Part shown: one piece after another, positions 28,038 to 36,660 of the stretch
Layout: every line of letters begins with the position of its first letter
Position numbering within the stretch: the stretch's first letter is position 1
NCBI GenBank assembly: GCA_002457605.1
Contig: NTJT01000011.1
Coordinates: forward strand, 1-36,660
Direction: 5' to 3'
Source of the DNA: Marine Group II euryarchaeote MED-G34
GTDB lineage: Archaea > Thermoplasmatota > Poseidoniia > Poseidoniales > Thalassarchaeaceae
Length of the DNA: 36,660 nucleotides
Program-made: the position numbers and the translations under genes
Notes under the pieces: model-generated
The model's input: only the letters and a program-made list of their open reading frames with translations
Databases searched by the model: none
Told to the model about the DNA's origin: nothing

Positions 28038-28579
28038 TCCTCAGCGAGGTACTCCGTCGCCTCATTAGCAGATGGGAAACCGAGACCAAGCAGGGCGAAC
28101 TCTATGGCGACCGGGACGTATTGCCTAGCAAAAGAGTGGCTGCGGTCGAAGTCGGTCTTGAGGTCGACTGCATCGATTAGCATCCGAGCAGCTTCGTAAA
28201 GGTGGAAGGAGACATCGACCTCGTCGTCCGAGGCCCCGAGGTCACGCAACTTCTGGAACTCGCGCACGGCCATTGGTATGCGGTCAAACTCCAGTAGAGC
28301 GTTGGCGTGCGCGGCTAGATACTCGGAGTTATCGGGAGCGAGTCCGGACGCCTTGCGGAAGTATGCTGCAACCTGCCCTTCATTGATACGGTCCTTGCCA
28401 TTGTCATCGATATTGCCGTTCTGCTGAATTTCGAAAAGTGCTGCCTCGGCCCAACCATGGTATCCCAGTGGGTCGTCCGGATTAGTATCGACATGGGACT
28501 CGAAAAGTGCCATTGCCCCCATGAAATCGCCCTGTGTGATATGTTGGGCAGCTCTTGTCACCAAGTCCTCCTCACTCAT
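28034..28579 (-). CDS. TPR-like repeat protein
   Basis: MSEEDLVTRAAQHITQGDFMGAMALFESHVDTNPDDPLGYHGWAEAALFE; helical repeats; ORF extends to 28876 but the upstream part overlaps the neighbouring gene. Confidence 0.72.
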   Translation of the reverse strand: MSEEDLVTRAAQHITQGDFMGAMALFESHVDTNPDDPLGYHGWAEAALFEIQQNGNIDDNGKDRINEGQVAAYFRKASGLAPDNSEYLAAHANALLEFDRIPMAVREFQKLRDLGASDDEVDVSFHLYEAARMLIDAVDLKTDFDRSHSFARQYVPVAIEFALLGLGFPSANEATEYLAED

Positions 28580-28650
28580 TCCATCGCCTCGGTCATGACT
28601 TGGTGGGCCCACTGTTATGAACGGTGCGGAAGGGGTGCTTGCCTGCCACT

Positions 28651-29844
28651 CTAATGCAAGACACCCCAAGTATGCTCTGCGTTGCCCATAATCCACTCGT
28701 AGTCGTCGATTGTCCTGAGGCCCTGCTCGTCGAGGATAGCAATCTTCTCCACCTCGAGCGGGTATTCGTTGTAGGTCAGATGGCTCACCATGCCCGCTCG
28801 CGTTGGTTGATCGAAGGTCCAGCGCGCCCGGCTGCACGCACGGACATCTATCGATATCTGCGTGCGGCCGTTCCATATCCTGATTCTGAACTTCGGCAGG
28901 GCATTTCCCTGCTCGTCCCTCAGTGGCTCCTCGCCATCGGGCTCTGAGACCTCGACCTCGCAGCGCTTGAAATTCTCAGTCCTACCTCGGTTAGCGTCAT
29001 GGAAAATGCCAGTTCCTATGGCAGGTGTCCTGAGGAAATCCCGGCGACGCCACGGCTTGTCGTCCATCGAAGTCATCCCCGGAGTAGCGTGGGGCTTGAA
29101 CCAGTCGATGTATGAGCCGTCGTTGAAGTGCAGCATGCCCCAGAACCATGGAAATGAAGGAGCCTGTACAGAGACCTTCTGGAAGTAGGCGGTACCCTCG
29201 AACTCCTCACCGTCTACCTTGAGATTCAGTTTGGTGCCCTGTAGTCTCAGTATGTCGTATCCCATGTCTAAACCAAAGACGTTGTTTCTGTATGTCAGAG
29301 TACTCGGGGGGCCCCACCACGGAGTGAGTTCGGCCTCGAACGATGTTGGCGCCCCCTCGGCTCGAGCCTCTGGATCGCTTGTGAGACAAAGCCAGAAGCC
29401 CTTGTTGCCGGGCCGCATCCCGAGCGAGAAGTCCTCATCAAGAATCGGGACGATGGCCCCGGTGCCCTCACCTGAACCGTCCGCCGGCCATAGGGGGTGC
29501 CCATCGTTGACCAAAGCCATCCGGCACTCTTTGATGACAAGCGGCTCAAACATCCGCTTGCCGTCGTACCACCACGCGCAAACCATCCCCGGAATGACGT
29601 GTCCGCCATCCTCGTCTATCGACATCCTTGAGCCTGGTTTCCACCAGTGCCCGCTTACCCGGATGGCGGGAGTCTCCTTGGTCGACCACAGGACCATTAA
29701 TTGACGCGAGCGACCTGGGTTGTCTGGGTCCGGCACGAACATGATTACCCAGTACCACCACCAAGACAGGCGTGGAATAGGAGGCATCACGTCGAGTCGC
29801 CACAGCAACGACAGGTCTCCAACGAACTTTTCCATAGAGCGCAT
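28651..29844 (-). CDS. CrtC/AttH-like (lipocalin-type hydratase) protein, tentative
   Basis: 397 aa, Trp- and beta-rich (WWYWVIMFVPDPDNPGR, GTAYFQKVSVQAPSFPWFWGMLHFNDGSYIDWF) resembling carotenoid 1,2-hydratase/AttH lipocalin-like proteins; last gene of the ABC block. Confidence 0.6.
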   Translation of the reverse strand: MRSMEKFVGDLSLLWRLDVMPPIPRLSWWWYWVIMFVPDPDNPGRSRQLMVLWSTKETPAIRVSGHWWKPGSRMSIDEDGGHVIPGMVCAWWYDGKRMFEPLVIKECRMALVNDGHPLWPADGSGEGTGAIVPILDEDFSLGMRPGNKGFWLCLTSDPEARAEGAPTSFEAELTPWWGPPSTLTYRNNVFGLDMGYDILRLQGTKLNLKVDGEEFEGTAYFQKVSVQAPSFPWFWGMLHFNDGSYIDWFKPHATPGMTSMDDKPWRRRDFLRTPAIGTGIFHDANRGRTENFKRCEVEVSEPDGEEPLRDEQGNALPKFRIRIWNGRTQISIDVRACSRARWTFDQPTRAGMVSHLTYNEYPLEVEKIAILDEQGLRTIDDYEWIMGNAEHTWGVLH

Positions 29845-29854
29845 TATTTCTGCC

Positions 29855-31468
29855 TCACATAATCTCTCGGTTCTTGAAGCTGGCCTGACCTATCCCTATC
29901 ATCGCGACGGTGATTAGTAACAAGACGGTGATGCTCACTAGGAGGGCTGCTACAGGACTCTGTGTGCCCAGAGTGTGCACCGGGGGCTGCCAAAAGAAGG
30001 GGAGTCCGGAGTCGATACCGAAGGCTGAGGTGATTTGGGCATATTGTAGAGTATCGGGCCAAGCGATTAGTACGATGGCGTCTATCAGTTGAAGGGCCCA
30101 GTGAGAAATCGATAACATCGGCACTGAGGCTTCAGGCAAGGTCATGGTGAACATCCCCATGATGAACTCCCATATCCCGAGAATAATACAGAAATAGACT
30201 CCGTACTTAGGCGCAATCAGGCCCAGAGTGTTATACAGCGCCCCATATGCGGCGAGCACTAAGACTGTGGCAAGGCCTATGCCGAGCCACACCGGGAAGT
30301 CCGAGAGTCTGATTAGACTATCTCCCGGGCCTATCAGCGAGGTGACTAGAGCCATCAGCAAAACCAGCACAAGGATGTAAGTTCCCGCCAACAGCAGGTA
30401 TCCAAGCAGCCTGTAGAGGATGAACTCAGCACGATGTATGGGCTTCGACAGCAAGTAGTGTAAAGTGCCGTTCTCGGTCTCATCCCTGACCAGTCCGAGA
30501 GCAAGGAAAAGCGGTATGAAGATACCAAGCATCATGACAAAGGCCATCTTACCGGTGCCGATAATGAATGTCCTATGGGATGACTCTCCGAGATATTTGC
30601 TCTCCTCGGGGTCCTCGTTGACATTGTAATCCGCACGAATCTCGATGATTTCATTTCCGTCAGCGTCGAGTATCCAAATCACGTTACAAGGAATGCCGTC
30701 GCGATTATCGTCATTCGGATTTGCCAAGCAGTCGCCGTCATCATCCACTTCGGTGCCAATCTCAGAGACGTCTTCGCCGTCCCATAGTATGCCATCCTCA
30801 TCTATGTACATCGAAGCAGGTTCCGGCTCCACATAGGACGCTAGTGTCATGTGGCCCCACTGCAGGTAGAGGCTTTCGGGAACACTCACTGATCCAGATG
30901 CCCTGAACTTGCCCGAGAATGCGTAGGATCCATCGTCGTAGATGCAAGCCTCACCCCATTCGAGATACCAATCATCGAACGCATCGCCTTCCTGACAGGA
31001 GTTCGTATCGCCCCAGTCAATGAGTCCGGACCACCTACTTCCAGTGTAGTCAAGGTCTACCCACTCGGCATCAAGATAGCCCTGCCCCTCCCAAGTGTGA
31101 TTTCCACTGTGAGATCTCGGATTGTCATTCCAGTCAATCTCTCCGGTCATGACATAGTATCCCGAGCCAGGATACTCCTGTCCATCCCAGTCGCTGGTAC
31201 CGTACTTATTCTCTTGGCCCTGTGGATACCCATCTTTGTCCCAGTCAACTGAATCTCCGTCGTTGTCTACTGGTTCGAAGTCGTCCCTAATGGCATCGAC
31301 GTAGAATGCCAAGAGCAGAGCCATGACGAGAGCGCCGACAGCGAGGACGACCCAGGTAGATATGCGATGCCTGAGCTGCCTGATTGTAAGTTCGGTGATG
31401 GCCCCGGCCTTGCGGTCCAAACGTGTCCAGACGGTCTCGCTGAGCTCCCTTCCCTTGGGATCCATCAC
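29855..31468 (-). CDS. ABC-2 type transporter permease with large acidic EF-hand-like extracytoplasmic insertion
   Basis: N-terminal TM, about 230 aa D-rich region (DNDGDSVDWDKDGYPQGQENKYG; DDDGDCLANPNDDNRDG), then RDETENGTLHYLLSKPIHRAEFILYRLLGYLLL and further TMs. Confidence 0.85.
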   Translation of the reverse strand: MMDPKGRELSETVWTRLDRKAGAITELTIRQLRHRISTWVVLAVGALVMALLLAFYVDAIRDDFEPVDNDGDSVDWDKDGYPQGQENKYGTSDWDGQEYPGSGYYVMTGEIDWNDNPRSHSGNHTWEGQGYLDAEWVDLDYTGSRWSGLIDWGDTNSCQEGDAFDDWYLEWGEACIYDDGSYAFSGKFRASGSVSVPESLYLQWGHMTLASYVEPEPASMYIDEDGILWDGEDVSEIGTEVDDDGDCLANPNDDNRDGIPCNVIWILDADGNEIIEIRADYNVNEDPEESKYLGESSHRTFIIGTGKMAFVMMLGIFIPLFLALGLVRDETENGTLHYLLSKPIHRAEFILYRLLGYLLLAGTYILVLVLLMALVTSLIGPGDSLIRLSDFPVWLGIGLATVLVLAAYGALYNTLGLIAPKYGVYFCIILGIWEFIMGMFTMTLPEASVPMLSISHWALQLIDAIVLIAWPDTLQYAQITSAFGIDSGLPFFWQPPVHTLGTQSPVAALLVSITVLLLITVAMIGIGQASFKNREIM

Positions 31469-32403
31469 GAATCACCTCCTATCAGATATCCGAGTAGTGA
31501 CTCAAGATTGTCGTCGGGGTTCTCGATTGCCGAGACATCTGTCCCCGAATCCACGATGACGCGCGGTAGGATAGCGTGGGCGGCTGACAGATCGTTGGTC
31601 TGAATCTCTAGTTTGCCTTCTTCGGGGAAACGGACTCCATAGACTGGGTCTTCAGAGATGAACTCGGAAGCGAGGTGTCGCGGGTTTTCACAGGTGAGCA
31701 GGATGCGATGAGGGTGCTTGTCGAGAAGGGCCCTGATGGCATGCAAGTTTCCAAGCGCCAGCAATCTGCCATTGTGGAGTATGACAATCTGCTCGGTGAT
31801 GCGCTCTATCTCCTCGAGAATATGGCTCGAGATGATGACGGTCTTGCCCTGTGAGCCGAGTTCCCTGATTACGCTCATGATGCTTGTCCGAGCTATCGGA
31901 TCACAGCCGTGCAGCGGCTCATCGAGGATGATGAGATCAGGATCATGAACCAGTGCGTGGGCTATCTTCACACGCTGCCTCATACCCTTGCTGTACTTGC
32001 CTACCTCCTTGTTCTGAACATCGGACAGGCCTACGAAATCAAGCACGTGCTCGGCTCTCGCTGTAGCCTCCTCGCGAGTCATCCCATGCAGCCTCGCAAG
32101 GGTTGTGACAAAGTCCAGAGCAGTCATCCAGTCGTACATCCTCTCGGACTCGCTGACATATCCGACCCGTCGGTAAGGTGAGGTGTTAGTCCACGGGTCG
32201 ATACCGAACAGCCTGACGCTTCCTTGGCTTGGCTTGAGTCGACCCATCAGGAGTTTGAACAGAGTCGATTTACCGGCCCCATTGGGGCCAAGCACGCCGG
32301 TGACGCCACCATCTATGGCCAAGGACACATCGTTGATTCCAATGACTTCTCCGTACCACTTCGAGGCCTGATCGACGAGAACGGCAGGTGTTTTGTCGCT
32401 CAT
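31465..32403 (-). CDS. ABC transporter ATP-binding protein
   Basis: GPNGAGKSTLFKLLMG, YSKGMRQRVKIAHALVHDPDLIILDEPLHGCDP, ISSHIL. Confidence 0.95.
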   Translation of the reverse strand: MSDKTPAVLVDQASKWYGEVIGINDVSLAIDGGVTGVLGPNGAGKSTLFKLLMGRLKPSQGSVRLFGIDPWTNTSPYRRVGYVSESERMYDWMTALDFVTTLARLHGMTREEATARAEHVLDFVGLSDVQNKEVGKYSKGMRQRVKIAHALVHDPDLIILDEPLHGCDPIARTSIMSVIRELGSQGKTVIISSHILEEIERITEQIVILHNGRLLALGNLHAIRALLDKHPHRILLTCENPRHLASEFISEDPVYGVRFPEEGKLEIQTNDLSAAHAILPRVIVDSGTDVSAIENPDDNLESLLGYLIGGDS

Positions 32404-33425
32404 TCTCTAGTCACCTCCAGAGAGCTGACACGTGCGGCCAGAAGTGCTATGCAGGCCGCATTGATTGTGATGATTGATACTAGTGAGAAGGCCAACGGGT
32501 GATTGTAATTGGAATCAATGCCTAGCAACCACTGACCTATTTGGGCCAGACAGTCGTAAGGGCTGAGGACATAGAGTATTGAGGTGTCGAACTGGGTTTC
32601 TATTAACAGCGCCAGCAGCTTGGTTCCGTAGATTACGCTGAGGAACGCGATTGCAGCGAAAAAGCGACTCTGGCTGATGCTTGAGAGGGCGAGGCCTATC
32701 GAGGTGTAGGTGATGACCACGAGGATTCCAGCAATCAGCCCACCAGCAAACATTGGCAGCGTGTCAACGAGATAGGCCCAGCCCTCGCCGTTGAATACGA
32801 TTGCAGAAGTGTAGTAGATGAAGTAGGACAACACGATGACGAAGCCCAGTACCACAGCGACGCTGAGATACTTCATCGCAGTGTAGTCAAGCCTTGTCAC
32901 GGGACGCGAGAAGTAGATAGCACTGGTGCCGTTCTTGCGGTCATCCGAAATCATCCCTCCCACTACCAGAGCGGTCAGTAGAGGCCAGCAACACAAATTA
33001 CGAGGGAAGTACCCAAGGACCTGTCCCCACAGGTTGTAACGATTGATGCCCCACATCCTCGAGAAGACGTCGGCCATGTAACCGTCACCGGTGAGGGAGG
33101 CGAGGAACAGCATCAGCACGGGCATCAATGAGAACAGGAGTATGACGAAGATAGTTAGTCTGACCATCGGATGGTAGTGCCGGTGCCCAGTACTTCGAAA
33201 CATGCCGTAGACGTGGTGTCTGAAAATCGCGTAGTTCCTTGTCCATCTGGGACCCAGTTCACCATCCCAAGGCCGATAAGATTGCTCAAAGATAGTTCCC
33301 AGTTCGGCCTCCTTACTGGCAACGATGGCCTTGGCTTCGTCGTCGCCATCGCCGGCACCGTAGGCCACCTCCATCCGAGTCTTGCCTCCCTCGATGTCTA
33401 TGCCATCATTACTCATCGCGATCAT
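32400..33425 (-). CDS. ABC-2 type transporter permease
   Basis: Six or more TM segments, MISDDRKNGTSAIYFSRPVTRLDYTAMKYLS; overlaps the neighbouring ATPase genes. Confidence 0.88.
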   Translation of the reverse strand: MIAMSNDGIDIEGGKTRMEVAYGAGDGDDEAKAIVASKEAELGTIFEQSYRPWDGELGPRWTRNYAIFRHHVYGMFRSTGHRHYHPMVRLTIFVILLFSLMPVLMLFLASLTGDGYMADVFSRMWGINRYNLWGQVLGYFPRNLCCWPLLTALVVGGMISDDRKNGTSAIYFSRPVTRLDYTAMKYLSVAVVLGFVIVLSYFIYYTSAIVFNGEGWAYLVDTLPMFAGGLIAGILVVITYTSIGLALSSISQSRFFAAIAFLSVIYGTKLLALLIETQFDTSILYVLSPYDCLAQIGQWLLGIDSNYNHPLAFSLVSIITINAACIALLAARVSSLEVTRE

Positions 33426-34407
33426 CTCCTGTGTGCGCTGCTGTCATTAGATCCGAAGTGCCCCTGACTTCAGCACCGAGTTTTTCCATGATGAGCAGGA
33501 AGATGTCCTCAAGGTCCGGCACGTACTCCTGCATCTGCCTGACTTGCACGTCAGCGGAGACAGCGGCCTCGAGGATTTTTCTTGAGGTGCTATCATCGGC
33601 CCTATCTACTCGGAGCACCCTCCCCAGACGTCGCACCACGAAGCCTCTGGACTCTAATTCCTGCTGCATTCTACTAGCACCACCCCACACGGAGATTTCG
33701 ATCTCGCGCTCAATCTGCCTAGCGAGATCCTCGATTCGACGCTGCACCACGATTTTGCCATTGTGAATCATCACTATCCTATCGCAGACCTCCTGCACAT
33801 CGTCCATCACGTGGCTGCTCATCAGAACGGAGCGGTTTCCCTCCGAGACCGTGCGGCGAAGAGTTTGTAGCATGAATTCACGGGCCCTCTGGTCGAGTCC
33901 ATTCGTGGGCTCATCGCATATCAGAACATCAGGATCGTGAACCAAGGCGCAGGCCAGTTTGGCGGCCTGCTTCATCCCGGTGCTGTAGGTCTCAATCTTT
34001 CTGTATCGCTGATCCTTCAGGCCGACGTACTCAAGCACCTCGTGGGCCCTGCGGGTCGCGTGTGCTGGATTCATTCCTAGCAACTCGCCAGCGTACCTGA
34101 CCTGGTCGATCGCAGAGAGACCAGGGTCGAGGGCGTCATACTCTGGCATGTAGCCGATACGGGAGCGAATTTTGTCTCCCTCTGTCCTGATGTCGTAACC
34201 GAGGACGGTGCCATCGCCAGAAGTAGTAGTAATCAGTCCGAGTAAGCACTTGAACAGGGTCGATTTTCCGGCCCCATTAGGACCGAGAACACCGACTGCT
34301 CCTGAAGGAATCTCAAGATTGACGTCGTCCAGCGCGAGGTGCGGACCGTACATCTTGCGCAGATTACGCGCTGTGATGACAGATTTGCCATCCCATTCTT
34401 CACCCAT
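33409..34407 (-). CDS. ABC transporter ATP-binding protein
   Basis: GPNGAGKSTLFKCLLG, YSTGMKQAAKLACALVHDPDVLICDEPTNGLD, MSSHVMDDV. Confidence 0.95.
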   Translation of the reverse strand: MGEEWDGKSVITARNLRKMYGPHLALDDVNLEIPSGAVGVLGPNGAGKSTLFKCLLGLITTTSGDGTVLGYDIRTEGDKIRSRIGYMPEYDALDPGLSAIDQVRYAGELLGMNPAHATRRAHEVLEYVGLKDQRYRKIETYSTGMKQAAKLACALVHDPDVLICDEPTNGLDQRAREFMLQTLRRTVSEGNRSVLMSSHVMDDVQEVCDRIVMIHNGKIVVQRRIEDLARQIEREIEISVWGGASRMQQELESRGFVVRRLGRVLRVDRADDSTSRKILEAAVSADVQVRQMQEYVPDLEDIFLLIMEKLGAEVRGTSDLMTAAHTGDDRDE

Positions 34408-34416
34408 TTTTCAACC

Positions 34417-34438
34417 CCGACTCCCTTAGGGGAGTCGG
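34417..34438. repeat. inverted repeat (9-bp arms, 4-nt loop)
   Basis: CCGACTCCC-TTAG-GGGAGTCGG, about 10 nt upstream of the minus-strand ATPase start. Confidence 0.85.
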
Positions 34439-34494
34439 ACTACGCTAGTAAGTGCGCCACTTGAATTAATCCCCGGCAAGACCGGAGGAAGAGT

Positions 34495-36621
34495 CTAATC
34501 GTCCCTCAACGCACCGTCGCGCACCCTGACTGCGATTCCCTTCTTGAGATGAGCCATCTCCCGTGTGGTTGCCATAGCAGTGCCATGAGCAATCAGCCCA
34601 CCGTTTCCGTCGACTACTAGGCAGGGCTGGCCCGGGGTCAGATGAGGGTCTGCACCAAGCACGTAGCCCTGCATCACGTTGCGACCCCTGCCAACAAACG
34701 GAATGGCATCATCAAGCAGCCAGACACGTGGCATCCCGGGGTGGTCTGAGCCGTCATCGGCCGGCTCGCCGAAGCGACTGGGTGGGCCGGGATTGAGAGC
34801 ATTGAGGCGCCGGGCGCCGTCGAGGGCGAGACTGATGCCGCCATCAGACAGACGCGGCGAGAGAATGTGTTCATCCTCCAGCAGTACGTTGACCATCCGA
34901 TCTGTGCGAGAACGACGAGAGCTCATGCCCTCAGTCAGACTGCAGCCGTGGCTCGGTGAGACTCCGCACAGTACTGTGAGCTTGTCGACCACTGCGCAGC
35001 GGTCGAGCCAATCCCTCACATCGGCGACTTGTTTTTCTTCGGGCATAGTACATTGCTCGGCGCGAACTAGGGGGAATTCGGCGAGACCTAGTTCGGCTAG
35101 TCCTTCGGCAATCTCCTCCTCCTCATACGAATCTAACCAAACATCATCGGGACAATCGAGGTGGCACCAAGGGGAGACGTCCTCCAAGGTGAATGGGATG
35201 GGGCCAAGGGGAGTCGAGAGCATGATGACACTCCTAGGTTCTTCAAGAAGTGCCGATACCACCGCTCCGAGTGCGGAATCACGCCACGGCGGAGTTGTCC
35301 CTTCAATCAGCACAACCCTCTCAGGATCAGAGTCGGAGCCATCCCACCAAGACCCTGGTAATCTCCATCTCATAGAGAGGAGGGCGTGTAAATGCAGGAT
35401 GTGGGGCCTTGCCCCAATGTCGACACTGAGTTTCTCACCGCCACCCCTCACAGGGTCTGTGGAAGCCATGAGATTGAGGACCGAGACGCCGACGGGCCCG
35501 TCTGGAATTTCTTCCAGTTGCTCCAGCACCCAAGTGAAGGCATCTCTGAGTTGCGGTGATACGTGACTACGTTGTTCTGCAAGCTGCCAAATCGAGCCGT
35601 CGCGAATCGCCTCGCGGCAACGTGCCAACTCGGCCTGAGTAACCTCGAGGTTGTGGTGGGCAAGTAGGACCGAGCGTTTCTCGGAATCCATGTTGCGAAC
35701 CTCCTCGGGGGTAAGGCCGAATAGGGCTGCGGAGTGAATCGGCCACTCATTGAGATCTTTCAGTCTGACAGTGCCATGAGGAGACAAGATTCGGTCATCT
35801 CGAGCGAATATTGCGTAGGCCGCGCTGTCGAATAAGTCAGCACCTAGAGCAATGGCCAAAGGAAACAGCATCGGATGGCCGCAGCCAAACAGGTGTACTG
35901 GGCGGTCGGGAGGAGTGGTCGATCTAACGGCAAGCAGAATCTGGAACAGCTCTCTGTAGCGCTGATTCTCCATCAAAGGGACGATGCCACCCACCGGGTG
36001 GATAGTAAAGCCCCTGAACTCCCCCTCGGTTTTGCCCATCAGGTTGCCGGCCTTAGCCCTCAGATCTTCATACAGGCCCCCTTGGACTGGCCCATTTAGA
36101 AGCAAGGTGGCTCCTGCTGATTCGAGTGATTGCTTGGCCCTCAGGGCTGTTTCATCAACACATTTCTCGAGCTCTTCGCGGCTCATGTCAGGGCGCCCAA
36201 AAACATCGAGCATGGTACCAATATCAACACCGATATCGCGCTGGAATTCTACTATCTCCGAGACTCCTACTTCGACATCGCCGTAGACATAGGACTGGAA
36301 GGTACCCGAATCAGTGACTATTACACCTGGGAAGTCGAGCATTGAGTGTACGCCTTCGTCCAGCGCCCTCTCTCTCAAATCGTCGTGCTTCCAGATAACG
36401 TATGAGTTGGTAATTAGGGCTTCGACACCGTACCTCTCCCACATCTCACGCGGTTCTATTGTCCGGAGATTGGGGTTAACGACTGGGAGCAGAGCTGGTG
36501 TATTCATCGAACCGTGTGCGGTGTGTAGTCGCCCTATCCTCGCAGCACCATCCCGAGCGATTACCTCGAATAGGCCGAGGTCTTGTTCTCGGCAAGGTTC
36601 GGGGTCGCTTCGCTTAGACAC
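34495..36621 (-). CDS. tgtA: archaeosine tRNA-guanine transglycosylase with C-terminal PUA domain
   Basis: NPNLRTIEPREMWERYGVEALITNSYVIWK, VTDSGTFQSYVYGDVEV, HLFGCGHPMLFPLAIALGADLFDSAAYAIFARDDR, C-terminal PUA-like VMQGYVLGADPHLTPGQPCLVVDGNGGLIAHGTA. ORF extends to GTG at 36639; GTG at 36621 is the likelier start. Confidence 0.92.
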   Translation of the reverse strand: MSKRSDPEPCREQDLGLFEVIARDGAARIGRLHTAHGSMNTPALLPVVNPNLRTIEPREMWERYGVEALITNSYVIWKHDDLRERALDEGVHSMLDFPGVIVTDSGTFQSYVYGDVEVGVSEIVEFQRDIGVDIGTMLDVFGRPDMSREELEKCVDETALRAKQSLESAGATLLLNGPVQGGLYEDLRAKAGNLMGKTEGEFRGFTIHPVGGIVPLMENQRYRELFQILLAVRSTTPPDRPVHLFGCGHPMLFPLAIALGADLFDSAAYAIFARDDRILSPHGTVRLKDLNEWPIHSAALFGLTPEEVRNMDSEKRSVLLAHHNLEVTQAELARCREAIRDGSIWQLAEQRSHVSPQLRDAFTWVLEQLEEIPDGPVGVSVLNLMASTDPVRGGGEKLSVDIGARPHILHLHALLSMRWRLPGSWWDGSDSDPERVVLIEGTTPPWRDSALGAVVSALLEEPRSVIMLSTPLGPIPFTLEDVSPWCHLDCPDDVWLDSYEEEEIAEGLAELGLAEFPLVRAEQCTMPEEKQVADVRDWLDRCAVVDKLTVLCGVSPSHGCSLTEGMSSRRSRTDRMVNVLLEDEHILSPRLSDGGISLALDGARRLNALNPGPPSRFGEPADDGSDHPGMPRVWLLDDAIPFVGRGRNVMQGYVLGADPHLTPGQPCLVVDGNGGLIAHGTAMATTREMAHLKKGIAVRVRDGALRDD

Positions 36622-36625
36622 GGAA

Positions 36626-36642
36626 CCGGTGCGAAGCACCGG
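36626..36642. repeat. inverted repeat (7-bp arms, 3-nt loop)
   Basis: CCGGTGC-GAA-GCACCGG immediately upstream of the preferred tgtA start. Confidence 0.8.
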
Positions 36643-36660
36643 GAGTCATCAAACCTCTCC

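Noticed and set aside
34679-35566. 295-aa plus-strand ORF
   Set aside because: Antisense to tgtA, low-complexity Ser/Arg/Pro-rich translation typical of a shadow ORF.
1-36660. CRISPR arrays, rRNA, tRNA, transposases
   Set aside because: No spaced direct repeats, recognisable rRNA/tRNA consensus or transposase motifs were seen; a tRNAscan/Infernal run would be needed to exclude divergent RNAs.

Overview
The window is a gene-dense archaeal chromosomal segment. ABCE1/Rli1, archaeosine TGT with a C-terminal PUA domain, DUF120-type riboflavin kinase, a DRG-family GTPase and an archaeal NMNAT-like protein all support this. The general style (EF-hand/thrombospondin-3-like insertions, GCTD...NFNPDA lipoprotein motif, paired squalene/phytoene synthases) suggests a marine planktonic euryarchaeon of the Marine Group II/Poseidoniales type; this is inference and was not searched. 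About 33 CDS are supported, mostly core metabolism and translation, plus a five-gene block of two ABC-2 ATPase/permease pairs and a CrtC/AttH-lipocalin-like protein. No rRNA, tRNA, CRISPR array or transposase was recognised. The most interesting observations are: (1) a glycerophosphodiester phosphodiesterase whose HRGA catalytic motif is at the extreme C-terminus and whose PENS/E-D/HD motifs are at the N-terminus, so it looks circularly permuted; (2) a TgtA that appears to have lost the CxCxxC zinc site while keeping other hallmarks; (3) a membrane-anchored AN1-like zinc finger protein next to a large solitary SF2 helicase; (4) large D-rich Ca-binding-like insertions in an MFS protein and an ABC permease; (5) recurrent perfect short-loop hairpins in upstream intergenic regions; (6) a citrate synthase with eukaryotic/type I-like active-site motifs.
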